Source: DATNPX01 sp036702975
Lineage (GTDB): Bacteria; Cyanobacteriota; Vampirovibrionia; Obscuribacterales; Obscuribacteraceae
Length of the DNA: 64,000 nt
Reading direction: 5' to 3'
Assembly (NCBI GenBank): GCA_036702975.1
Contig: DATNPX010000043.1
Span: 1-64,000, forward strand
Below, piece after piece: positions 1 to 9,600 of the stretch. Below the pieces are notes generated by a model. It was not told where the DNA came from. It did not search any database and worked only from the letters and a program-made list of their open reading frames with translations. The position numbers and the translations under genes were made by a program. The first letter of the stretch is position 1. Each line of letters begins with the position of its first letter.

Positions 1-1
1 T

Positions 2-829
2 ATAAGTGAAAAGTCTGAGGATTACCAACCTAAATATGTGTGCCGCATTGGAGACAATCTGAGATCTATCGCCAAGCGCCATCCAGCCATGCGCGATGCC
101 AGACTTTGGACATTGCTGGCTGACGTCAATAATTTGAGCGATCGTCAAAACAAAGAGAAAATGCCAGTCGAAAAACTTCGACGTGGTCAAGTTTTGATTA
201 TTCCAAGTGCCAAGCAATGCCTTGAGTTTCTCCAAGATCTACCGAACAGCACGGTCCCTAAACCGCTGCGTGGTTCTATCTTTGGTAATGGTGCTGAATG
301 TTGGCCTCCAAAAAATGATGGTGGCACTTGTCTCTCTGCAACACAGGACGGTACAAAGAAGTCTGTGGGAAGACCGTGGATTCAAGAAGGTAAGAGAAGA
401 GGCGGCAGCGAACAGTCATCTGATGATCAAAGTCAGACAAAAGCGGCCGGAGGCTTATCTGGAGGTCCGCGACCGTTAGCGGGCAAGCCCTACATTCAAG
501 AAGCCGGTACCGGCACTAACAGTCAATCGCAGGCCGCTGATGTACAAAGCGGGACAGTCGTAACAGGTGCACTATCTGTGCCGTCAAAATTACCAGTGAG
601 TAAGCCTTACATTCAAGAAGCTGGTGCCAAATCAGAAAGCTCCGCAGATCTGCAAAGTGACACCGTAGTCACTGGTGTGTCGCAAAACGAAAGCTTACAA
701 AACGACACTGTAGTAACAGGCGCGCTGTCACAAAGCGAAAGACCACAAAGCGATACTGTGGTAACGGATGCTTTGCCCAGTGCGTCGAAATCAGCAGCTG
801 GCAGACCCTATATCCAAGACGCGGAGTAG
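2..829 (+). CDS. LysM-domain protein, C-terminal part (5' end outside window)
   Basis: The reading frame is open from base 2, so the GTG at 38 is probably internal and the gene begins before the window. The first visible residues form a LysM-type fold (YVCRIGDNLRSIAKRH ... LRRGQVLIIPS), a peptidoglycan or chitin binding module. The remainder is low-complexity and carries two interleaved short repeats: four copies of a (G/S)(R/K)P(Y/W)IQ(E/D) motif and four copies of a Q(S/N)(D/G)TVVT motif, the last ending the protein as GRPYIQDAE. I see no catalytic domain in this part. A role in the cell wall or as a wall-linked scaffold is inferred from LysM only. Confidence 0.7.
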   Translation: MSEKSEDYQPKYVCRIGDNLRSIAKRHPAMRDARLWTLLADVNNLSDRQNKEKMPVEKLRRGQVLIIPSAKQCLEFLQDLPNSTVPKPLRGSIFGNGAECWPPKNDGGTCLSATQDGTKKSVGRPWIQEGKRRGGSEQSSDDQSQTKAAGGLSGGPRPLAGKPYIQEAGTGTNSQSQAADVQSGTVVTGALSVPSKLPVSKPYIQEAGAKSESSADLQSDTVVTGVSQNESLQNDTVVTGALSQSERPQSDTVVTDALPSASKSAAGRPYIQDAE

Positions 830-892
830 AATTCTAAGCTGGCTATTCGCTGAAACTGTCATCTGTGAGCTAGATTACTCCGATCACTCTCG

Positions 893-1774
893 TCATTTTA
901 GATGTGCTCTAAGAAACCTATGAATGACATCGAAAGCAGCATTTATCTGTGCATCAGTTCTGAAGCCGTGACCAGCACCAGACAGCTCAAATAGGGTCGA
1001 ATCGTGATTTCCAGCTTGCAACTGTTTCACAAAATTTCTGCTAGAGCTCAAAGGTACAATCATATCTCGCTCACCATGCAGAACCAAACTTGGTATCGCG
1101 TTTTGCGCATATCTAAGCGGTTTCGCCACTTTGTAGAGCATTGGGGAGTGGTACTCAGTATCAGTCATATAGTCAATAACGAAGCCCCGTTCGCATTGAC
1201 TCAGGTCTGTTACCGGATAAAATGCCACCACGCAATTGGCTTTTGCTCCGTGATCATTCGCATGGGCTCGTTTTAGCAATTCTGCATCTGCTCCAAAACC
1301 GACCATTAAAGCGAGATATCCGCCAGCGGACTCACCCGCCAACACAATCTTTTTTGCGTCGATACCATATGACGGTGCCACCGAAGCTAAATAACTCAGT
1401 GCATTTTGCACATCTCCAATGCTGTAGGGAAAAGTTCCACCGTCCTGTACCAATCGGTAATTTATATTGAAAACGGCGTATCCATCCGCTAGAAATTTTC
1501 GAACGAGAAGCCGTGGTATCTCGTCGCTTTTGTCACCGCTGATCCAGCCGCCGCCATGAATTAGAATCACAGCAGGGATAGAACTCGTATGATCTGGAAC
1601 ATACAAATCACCTGTGCACCTTACCCGACCAGGGCTGCAATAGCTAAGATTTTCATATGTGCGAGGAGAGGCTTCACTGCTCAGTGAAACGCGCGATTCT
1701 TGAGTGTTGGCCGCAGGCTCGATTTGTACAGAAGTTGCAGCCAGTAGAGCCAATAATGAATGCTTAAATGCCAT
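893..1774 (-). CDS. secreted alpha/beta hydrolase (HSL/BD-FAE-like esterase)
   Basis: 293 aa. It starts with a short hydrophobic segment (residues 5-14) typical of a signal peptide, so it probably acts outside the inner membrane. The hydrolase core is complete: oxyanion motif HGGGW at 73-77, nucleophile elbow GESAGG with Ser149, acid in GERDMIVP (Asp237) and His269 in GHGF. This pattern is that of hormone-sensitive-lipase-like or acetyl-xylan/feruloyl esterases that act on small acyl esters. The gene lies tail-on to a GH5 glycosidase of the same strand, so removal of ester decorations from a polysaccharide is a reasonable but unproven role. The substrate cannot be read from the sequence. Confidence 0.85.
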   Translation of the reverse strand: MAFKHSLLALLAATSVQIEPAANTQESRVSLSSEASPRTYENLSYCSPGRVRCTGDLYVPDHTSSIPAVILIHGGGWISGDKSDEIPRLLVRKFLADGYAVFNINYRLVQDGGTFPYSIGDVQNALSYLASVAPSYGIDAKKIVLAGESAGGYLALMVGFGADAELLKRAHANDHGAKANCVVAFYPVTDLSQCERGFVIDYMTDTEYHSPMLYKVAKPLRYAQNAIPSLVLHGERDMIVPLSSSRNFVKQLQAGNHDSTLFELSGAGHGFRTDAQINAAFDVIHRFLRAHLK

Positions 1775-1882
1775 GCCTGTCGCCTGCCAGTTCTGGTGTT
1801 GTTCAAACTAGTCTCTCCCTAGTCAATTAAGCGAGTTTGTGCATTGCGTAATCAAAAGATTTCTTTTGTAAGCGAACCCTGG

Positions 1883-1914
1883 CAAGCAGCCAATAGAGGA
1901 TTATTGGCTGCTTG
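1883..1914. terminator. perfect 13-bp hairpin downstream of GH5 gene
   Basis: CAAGCAGCCAATA at 1883-1895 pairs perfectly with TATTGGCTGCTTG at 1902-1914 across a 6-nt loop. It lies 64 bp past the stop of the minus-strand GH5 gene and upstream of the hydrolase gene, so it may end GH5 transcription. Neither side has a run of T, so it is not a textbook intrinsic terminator. Confidence 0.5.
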
Positions 1915-1977
1915 AGACTTGCATGTTTGATGGCACCACTATTGGTGGCGCCGCTAAAGATGAATCAGAGTTTTCGA

Positions 1978-3141
1978 TTACTTTTTGGAGTAGTACGTTT
2001 TTATCGCTTGTCCAGGCCCACCGCCGGCTTGATTCCAGGCGTATCCGTCGTACTCGGTAGGCGTTCCATCAAGATCCTGCACGATAGTGCCGATTGATGT
2101 AAAGCCGTAGGCATTAAATCCTATGCCTTTCTTCTTCACGAAATTCAGTAGTCGCCACACTTCTGCGGAGATTTTCTTGCCAGACAATCCATCACAGCAT
2201 GATGAGCCGATGTTGCCTCTTGCTCCTGTCGAGGCGCACCACTCAGTGACCATGACTGGCTGCCCCTTGTCCACTAGGAAGCCGAAACTTCGCTCCCAGT
2301 CCTGCGCTTGACAGTAGTTGGTTGTGAAATAAGGATGAACTCCGTAGATGTATTTGTTCAACGGATCTTTGATGGATGGGACGTTCTCGAAAGTACGTGC
2401 CCAGTTGAGCCCGTCTATTACGATGACATTCTGTGCTCCAGTCCGCCTGACATGGTTGAGCAGTTTTTGCATTCCGACTGATGGTCCATCTTCCTGCTCC
2501 AAGCCACCGCGCAACCACAGCTGCCAGTTTTTCTCATTTGCTGGTAGCTGTGGCTCATTGAACAACTCGTAAATTACGCCCTGGTCCTCATTGAACAACC
2601 CTGTTAAGGTCGTCCATGCTCTCAATGTCGCCTGGTTCGGTAACTTATGGTCTACAGGATCTCCGCTTGGATATTGATCGTTCAGTGTGACGAGAACGAT
2701 AAACCCCGCTTTCCTTGCTAGATTGACCGCACGTTCAACCTGCTTCACGTATTCATCCGAATATAGTTCGCTTGATGGGTCCAATCCCGGCTGCGAAACG
2801 GCGAAGGATATGAGATTCGCGTTCCATGCTTTGCTTTGCTGAAATAGGCGTGGATAGTCATTCTTGAACCGTTCGTAGACGCCTTTCAACCTTTCGCTGC
2901 GGTTTTGCGGTGGCGTCTGTACTACGCTGAAGTGCAAACCTCTCGGAAGAAAGGGATTGCCATCGACTAATAGCTCGGAACCGTCGAGGGTGACAGCTTC
3001 AGAGGGATGACCAGCGGCTATCGCCGGTGTGCTATGGATAGATAAAGCGAATATTAATGGCGCCAGTGCCCTCAGTAAATTTTGGGGATTATGCAGGGCG
3101 GCGGCATTTGCTTGAACTGTCAAACTTGTATTGATAGCCAT
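1978..3141 (-). CDS. secreted glycoside hydrolase family 5 (cellulase-like)
   Basis: 387 aa with an N-terminal hydrophobic stretch (about 21-42, ending in PAIAAG) consistent with export. The TIM-barrel signatures of GH5 retaining endoglucanases/mannanases are visible: acid/base Glu196 in YELFNEPQ, the HPY motif at 269-271 and nucleophile Glu300 in VMVTEWCAS. Spacing of about 104 residues between the two Glu fits the family. It should cleave internal beta-1,4 links of glucans or mannans; the exact substrate is not decidable. It is transcribed toward the esterase at 893-1774 and divergently from the sensor kinase at 3538. A GH3 beta-glucosidase and a sugar porter occur further on in the window and would complement it. 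Confidence 0.88.
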   Translation of the reverse strand: MAINTSLTVQANAAALHNPQNLLRALAPLIFALSIHSTPAIAAGHPSEAVTLDGSELLVDGNPFLPRGLHFSVVQTPPQNRSERLKGVYERFKNDYPRLFQQSKAWNANLISFAVSQPGLDPSSELYSDEYVKQVERAVNLARKAGFIVLVTLNDQYPSGDPVDHKLPNQATLRAWTTLTGLFNEDQGVIYELFNEPQLPANEKNWQLWLRGGLEQEDGPSVGMQKLLNHVRRTGAQNVIVIDGLNWARTFENVPSIKDPLNKYIYGVHPYFTTNYCQAQDWERSFGFLVDKGQPVMVTEWCASTGARGNIGSSCCDGLSGKKISAEVWRLLNFVKKKGIGFNAYGFTSIGTIVQDLDGTPTEYDGYAWNQAGGGPGQAIKTYYSKK

Positions 3142-3537
3142 TTTACTCGCTCAAGGATGGTCATCAGAAAAGTGCAGAACGACTATTATAGTCCTCAATT
3201 TGACGATAATTTGGAGTATTGCACCCTATCCTTTAGCAAGATTTGTCACTGACAACACACCGTCGGCTTTTGTCTGGAACTATCTAATTCAAGGCTGCAG
3301 TGACGAATGACCACGAATAAAACACATTTGGAGACCACGTCATTCGAGCTTGACGCATCGCAAATGCATTAGACTAGTCTAGGCACCGTGACAATCAAAA
3401 ATATAGTTGGCACAGACTACGCACTGACGCACAAGGACAGCGAGAGAGAATTCGACACCTCATCCTCGGCCTTACGATGGTAGTCGAATATCTCTTGAGG
3501 TAGAGGCGTCAGCTGCCATAGAGAGGAGGCTTACGGC
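3142..3537. other. divergent intergenic region between GH5 and sensor kinase
   Basis: 396 bp with no credible gene. It holds the TATAAT palindrome described separately at 3181 and a second perfect palindrome, TAGACTAGTCTA, at 3370-3381. A strong ribosome site GAGAGGAGG lies just before the kinase ATG at 3538. Both transcription units must start here. Confidence 0.5.
3181..3193 (-). promoter_or_regulatory. palindrome overlapping a TATAAT box upstream of GH5
   Basis: A perfect 13-bp palindrome (GACTATTATAGTC on the plus strand). Read on the minus strand it contains TATAAT at 3190-3185, 44 bp upstream of the GH5 ATG. It could be the -10 box with an overlapping operator. The -35 region is weak. 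Confidence 0.4.
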
Positions 3538-6453
3538 ATGTTTCGACAGCGTTCTGCTCATTGCTGGATAGCTCGTAGTATTTGTCTGGTTGCGCTCGGC
3601 GCAATGTTGAGTGGTTGCGACTTACAGCAGTCAATGGATGCCTCAGACAGTTTCATGCCTCACGGCTTTTGTCTTTCCTGGAATCCTCAACTTCTTAGCT
3701 TATTTATCGTTGGAAACGGTTTAGTTGCCGTCTCGTACTATTCCATTCCTGCGGCTTTGTGGACTTTTATACGCAAAAGAAGTGATCTTGCCTTTAACTG
3801 GATGTTTCGATTATTTGCCGCGTTTATCTTCTTGTGCGGCACCACGCATGTAATGAAATTATGGTCAATCTGGTATCCGGTCTATTGGGCGGAAGGCGTG
3901 GTAGACCTAGTTACAGGAGTAGTTTCAGGCTTTACTGCTGTTCTTTTGTGGCCGCTCATTCCAAAGGCGTTGGCAATCCGCAGTCCTAAGGAGTGGGAAG
4001 AGGCCAACGCTCGCCTAGCGGAGTCTCTTGAGCAGCGCGACCAAGCCGAGAAAGCTGTGCGCGAAAGCGAATATTGGCATCGGTCGATTCTAGAGAAAAC
4101 TCAAGATGCCTTCATTGCTACTGACGCTGATGGCTTGATCACCGACTGGAATAAACAGTCGGAAGAGACATTCGGGTGGCAGCGCCAAGAAGTCTTGGGG
4201 AAAATGCTGCTCGACATGATTGTTCCGGAGAGACACAGAGAACAGTATAAGGACGCACTTCAGCACTACCGAGCAACTGGTGAAAGCCCTTTGTTGAACC
4301 AAATCATTGAGACTGATGGTTTGCATCGAGACGGTCATGAACTGCCTATCGAACTTTCGATAACACCACTTCAACTTGATGACAAGGTGACATTCTTTGC
4401 TTTCTTGAGAGATATAACAAAGCGTAGGCAAGTACAGCAAGAATTGGCTCAGGCTCGCGATCAGGCGCTCGAAGCCTCGCGATTTAAGTCTGAGTTTCTC
4501 GCCAACATGAGTCACGAGATACGAACACCGATGAATGCCGTGATTGGTATGAGTGACTTACTCTCTCGTACACAGCTTTTAGACGAACAAAGAGACTACG
4601 CCACAATAATCCATAGTTCAGCCGATGCCCTATTGGACCTTATCAACGACATTTTGGATTATTCCAAAATTGAGGCTGGTAAGCTTGACTTGGAGATAAT
4701 TGATTTCGACTTGCTGTCAGTTGTGGAAGGAACAGCCGAACTGATCGCGCCAAAAGCACGCGAAAAGAATCTGTCAATCATGACCTTTGTGGCGCCAGAC
4801 GTGCCCCCAGTAGTTCGCGGGGATCCCGGTCGAATTCGACAAGTTCTGCTGAATTTGATCTCCAACGGAATCAAGTTTACTCAATATGGAGAGGTGGTTG
4901 TCCGAACCACCGTTCAGAGCGTTGGAGAAGATCGCGTCACACTGCGATTTAGTGTTTGCGACACTGGTATAGGAATAACTCCGGCTGCGATGAATCGTCT
5001 TTTTACCCCATTCACACAGGCGAATGAAGCGGTCACTCGCAAGTATGGTGGGACTGGACTCGGTCTATCAATTTCGAAGCGGCTAGTGGAGCTAATGGGC
5101 GGTAAGCTAGGACTGGCAAGTAACCCGGGAATAGGTTCGGATTTTTGGTTCACCGTACCGCTAGAGCAGTCGCAAGACAAAATCGAAACGGATGATATAC
5201 CGACCCGCTTAAGTGATACCCGATTACTAGTGATTGATGGTCCACCTGGCGTTGGCGAGATTATTCAGGCCTACGCTGCTTCGTGGGGGATGCGCTGCTC
5301 CGCCGTCGGGTCCATTGAGCAAGCGCTATCGACAATGCGGCATGAAGCAGCGGTAAACGATGCTTATGACCTTATCTTTGTCGACCTTGCGCTCGGCAAA
5401 GATAAGGCGCTGGAGTTGCCTCAAATTGTCCAAAGCATTCCTGAATTAGCACATAGCAAGCTGCTTTTGCTCAGCGCTGCTCCTGATTCCGACCTCGGCA
5501 GTGAGGCCATGCGCCGAGGGTTCTCTGCATTTCTGATGAAACCGGTAAGGCAATCGAGACTATTCGACTGCATGGTCAATATATTGCATCCAACAACAAC
5601 CACGACAAACGATCTGCCTGCTCCTGAAGCCAAATCAATTACAAAACACATGGAGTCTGCTCCATCAGGAAGCGGCAGGCTCATCTTGGTGGCGGAGGAT
5701 AACACAATCAACCAAAAAGTAGCGCTTTTGCTATTACGCGAACTCGGTTATGCTGCACACGCAGTGGCCAATGGTCAGGAAGCTGTCGATGCTCTTCAGC
5801 GCACAAACTACGCACTTGTTCTTATGGATTGTCAAATGCCTGAGATGGATGGATTCGAGGCGACCAGAGCAATTCGCAAGATGGAAGATTTGACTGGGCG
5901 CCGCACACCAATCGTTGCATTGACGGCGCATGCTATGTCATTTGATCGAGATGAATGCCTTTCGACAGGAATGGATGACTACATTAGTAAGCCGGTAACG
6001 GCGAAGAAACTGGAATCTGTACTAGCTAGATTTCTCATGCCAAAGATTGGCGCATCGCAGCTTGAAGCAGATTCAGCCGCACCTGAAGTGGAAGGAGTAG
6101 AGCCAGTAGATATTGAAGTTGTGCTTGGAACTTACGGAGCTAAGGCGGGAATTGAGCTTCTACGGGAATTTTACGGTGAAACTACGCGTCTTTTGAACAC
6201 ATTCAACAGTGCTAGTGAAGAAAATAATCTTCAATGTATGAAAAAGACTATTCATGAACTAAAAGGAATTTGTGCCGCCATTTATGCCACTGAAATGACC
6301 GCGTTGTGTAGAGCGCTCGAAGCTGCAATCGAACGCGAGGATTCGCAAGAACTTCAACGCTGTAAGAGTAAGCTTTTGGCAGCTCACAGCAAGACGTTGG
6401 CATTTTTGAAACAGAACGATTTCGTGGAGGAACACAATCCTCCAAAGAGTTAG
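3538..6453 (+). CDS. hybrid histidine kinase with ethylene-receptor-like membrane sensor
   Basis: 971 aa; GAGAGGAGG eight bases before the ATG supports this start. The N-terminus has a lipobox-like LSGC (24-27), then a three-helix membrane unit matching the ethylene-binding domain of plant ETR1 and cyanobacterial homologues: SYYSIP at 66-71 and LCGTTH at 99-104, whose Cys100 and His104 correspond to the copper ligands Cys65 and His69. The position of ETR1 Asp25 is Asn60 here, at exactly the same 40-residue distance from the Cys. Next come a PAS domain (about 180-295), HisKA with His326 in MSHEIRTP, HATPase with Asn443, DTGIG (475-479) and GGTGLGLS (504-511), a degenerate receiver (561-685), an intact receiver with Asp764 and Lys818, and a C-terminal HPt with His906. 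Phosphate should pass His326 to Asp764 to His906. The ligand is inferred from domain similarity only. Confidence 0.92.
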   Translation: MFRQRSAHCWIARSICLVALGAMLSGCDLQQSMDASDSFMPHGFCLSWNPQLLSLFIVGNGLVAVSYYSIPAALWTFIRKRSDLAFNWMFRLFAAFIFLCGTTHVMKLWSIWYPVYWAEGVVDLVTGVVSGFTAVLLWPLIPKALAIRSPKEWEEANARLAESLEQRDQAEKAVRESEYWHRSILEKTQDAFIATDADGLITDWNKQSEETFGWQRQEVLGKMLLDMIVPERHREQYKDALQHYRATGESPLLNQIIETDGLHRDGHELPIELSITPLQLDDKVTFFAFLRDITKRRQVQQELAQARDQALEASRFKSEFLANMSHEIRTPMNAVIGMSDLLSRTQLLDEQRDYATIIHSSADALLDLINDILDYSKIEAGKLDLEIIDFDLLSVVEGTAELIAPKAREKNLSIMTFVAPDVPPVVRGDPGRIRQVLLNLISNGIKFTQYGEVVVRTTVQSVGEDRVTLRFSVCDTGIGITPAAMNRLFTPFTQANEAVTRKYGGTGLGLSISKRLVELMGGKLGLASNPGIGSDFWFTVPLEQSQDKIETDDIPTRLSDTRLLVIDGPPGVGEIIQAYAASWGMRCSAVGSIEQALSTMRHEAAVNDAYDLIFVDLALGKDKALELPQIVQSIPELAHSKLLLLSAAPDSDLGSEAMRRGFSAFLMKPVRQSRLFDCMVNILHPTTTTTNDLPAPEAKSITKHMESAPSGSGRLILVAEDNTINQKVALLLLRELGYAAHAVANGQEAVDALQRTNYALVLMDCQMPEMDGFEATRAIRKMEDLTGRRTPIVALTAHAMSFDRDECLSTGMDDYISKPVTAKKLESVLARFLMPKIGASQLEADSAAPEVEGVEPVDIEVVLGTYGAKAGIELLREFYGETTRLLNTFNSASEENNLQCMKKTIHELKGICAAIYATEMTALCRALEAAIEREDSQELQRCKSKLLAAHSKTLAFLKQNDFVEEHNPPKS

Positions 6454-6699
6454 ATTTTGATTGCTGTCGAGCGTCGGGCTGGAAAGCCTTGAGTGAGATG
6501 GTTTTCGAATCACCTGTTATCGTGATGCGCCGCTACATTGGCGCATGTATGCTTGTACAAGCGTGGAACGATTTCTCTGTTTTGGTCTTACGAGAGGTCC
6601 GTTCCCTGCTATGTTAGTGTGTAGCTACTTCGAGAAAAACGATGATTGTGGTTTAAGAAGGGATTGTCAAACCTGCTTGCGTAGCGCTGCTGAACTGTA

Positions 6700-9600
6700 A
6701 TGCCCACTAACGAATCAAGCGCCATCGAGCGCCACCCTAGATTTATCAACTATGACGATGTCGTTTTGATTCACCGTGGTATTCGACATTCTATTTATCG
6801 AGCTTCGGAGAATGCCAGCGGCAAAACCGTCGCTCTGAAACTCCTGTTGGGTGGTGACCATAATTCAATTAAAGTTTCGAGATTGCAACAAGAATATCGC
6901 TTGCTGAAAGACCGAAACATTTCGGGCATGGTTAAAGCGCTTGGCTTTTGGCATGATGGTAACCAGTGCGCGCTTGCCATGCAGTACGCTGGCTCAACAA
7001 CGTTATCAAAGCTGATTGCCCGTGGCCCAATGGGACAAGAACAGTTCCTGAGGTTGGCGCTGCAGTTGACGCAAGCCATCAGCAGCATTCATCGAGTCGG
7101 TATTATTCATCTTGACCTCTGTCCAAGCAACATTGTCATCGACAATGGTTCGGGCGCGCTTACTATTGTTGATTTTGGCACCGCCAGCACCTTCTCACGC
7201 ATTGAAAATTCCCAAACCGGACCTATTCGACCGGCAAAGCTCGGCAGCTCTTTGCTCTACGTTTCCCCTGAGCAAACCGGCCGCGTTAATTGCCCTATCG
7301 ACCATCGCAGCGATTTGTATTCACTGGGCGCTATCTTTTACGAAATGCTGACTGGAACTACTCCATTTGCTTCTAGTGACCCGCTTGAGCTAATTCACGC
7401 GCATCTTTCGCTAGCACCGGTTTCACCGAGCGTCGTCAATAGTACTACTCCAAAGATCCTAGCCTCGATTGTACTCAAGCTTCTGGCTAAGGACCCAGAC
7501 GATCGTTATCAAACTGCGTTTGGTCTCGCCTACGATCTCGAGTGTTTGCAACGACAGTCGGTACACAAACAGTTAGAACCATTCCGCCTCGGAGTGCGGG
7601 ATAGAACACCAGGCTTGTCCTCACCGGATAAACTTTACGGACGTTCGGATGAACTCAGATTACTCACCGAAGCTTTCGAAAACGTAATTGCCTCCGATAG
7701 AGCGCAACTGTTTTTAGTCAGTGGCTATTCCGGCGTAGGGAAAACGGCTCTGGTACGCAATTTATACGAGCCAATTGCCAGAGAAAAAGGCTTTTACTTG
7801 TCCGGAAAGTTCGATCAATTTAAACGAGACATTCCGTTTGCCACGATTGTGCAAGCCTTTCAAGAATTGATTCATTCTCTGCTTACCGAATCAGAGGACC
7901 AAATTACATATTGGAAGGAAAAGCTGCAAACAGAGATTGGCGATGAAATTGCTCTGATAACGCGCATTCTGCCACAGCTTGAACTTTTGGTTGGAAAACA
8001 GCAGGAGTTGCCAGAGCGTCCAGGTCCCGCTGAAAGGAGTCGTTTCAATTCTGTCTTCAAGCAATTTATCAAGGTGTTTGCCCAACGAGCGCATCCTTTA
8101 GTTTTATTTCTCGATGACTTGCAGTGGGCAGACTCGGATAGTTTGCAGCTAATCAAGAATTTGATAATCGAGGGGAGTGGGCTAAACCTGCTACTGATCG
8201 GCTCCTTTCGCGACAACGAGGTTGGTCCTGAACATGCACTCACAAGAATGTTTTCGGAGATTGCCGAATGCAAAGCTCCTCTGCCGCAGATCCTACTAAA
8301 GCCTCTCACACTTGCTGATTTAAATGGACTCGTGTCAGATAGCCTACGCTCAACGGTCAAACAAACAGAGCCACTGACCAAATTGATTTTCGAGAAAACT
8401 CAAGGCAATCCATTCTTTGCGACACAGTTTTTGCAAATGCTCTATTTAGAGGGACTCCTCACGTTTGATGCCGATATCGGTCTGTGGAACTGGGATTTCG
8501 AGCAGATCAAACTACAAAAATACACAGACAATATTGTCGATTTGCTGCTCGCAAAGTTGCACAGACTGTCGGAAGGTGCGAGAAACATTCTCAAGATGGC
8601 AGCTTGCTTAGGTAACGTTGGTGATCTTGAAACGCTCATGTTGGTCTGTCAGAGCGGAGATGATACGGAACCTCTTTTAGCTGAAGCTGTAAAAGCGGGC
8701 ATCATTCTGATTCAGAAAGGTAAGTATAGATTTCTGCACGATCGCATTCAGCAAGCAGCATACGCGCTCATCGACGATGATCTACGCCCCTTTGAGCATT
8801 TGCGGATCGGTCGTATTCTTTTTGCCCGGATGTCTGAGCTGCCAGCTGAGAATATATTCGAAATTGTCAGTCACTATAATCACGGCATTAACCTGATTCA
8901 TGATATGGATGAACGACTTCAGGTCGCCAAATTAAATTGCCTGGCAGGTAAAAGGTCAAAGCTGAATACTGCCTACCTGGCAGGTTTGCAATACTTCTCT
9001 GCCGGACTCTTTGCACTTACGGAAGAGAACAAGCGAGCGGAACCGGAGCTGCTGTTCGAGCTTAGATTTGAGCAGGCCGATTGCCTGCGGCGTAGTGACA
9101 GCTTAGAGCAGGCTGAAAGTCAGTTCGTGGAACTACTATCTTTAGCAGGCACCGAGCTTGAACAAGCCACGATATATCACATGCTGGTCGAAATATTTGC
9201 GACTAGACGACACTTTAATCGTGCAACTGAATTGGCCATTAAGGGGCTTAGTCTTCTTGGTATTGAACTACCTCTAGATCCGTCTTGGCGACAAGTGCTT
9301 CGCGAGTATGAAAAGGTATGGCAAACAATCGGTGGCAGAGAGATAGAAGATCTAATTCACCTACCGGCAATGACCGATAGGCGGATGCAATGCGCCGTGA
9401 GTATTTTGGAATCGCTCTATCCTATGGCCATAGAAGGCGGTGAAAACTTCTTCGTTTTGTGCTGCTGCCATATCGTAAATATCAGTCTCGAATATGGTAA
9501 CTGCGATAGCTCAGTATTTGGCTATGTTCAGCTTGGCTCAGTTCTTCCGAGAATATTCGACAAGTACATAGAGGCAGATAAGTTTGGTTCGCTAGCCGAA

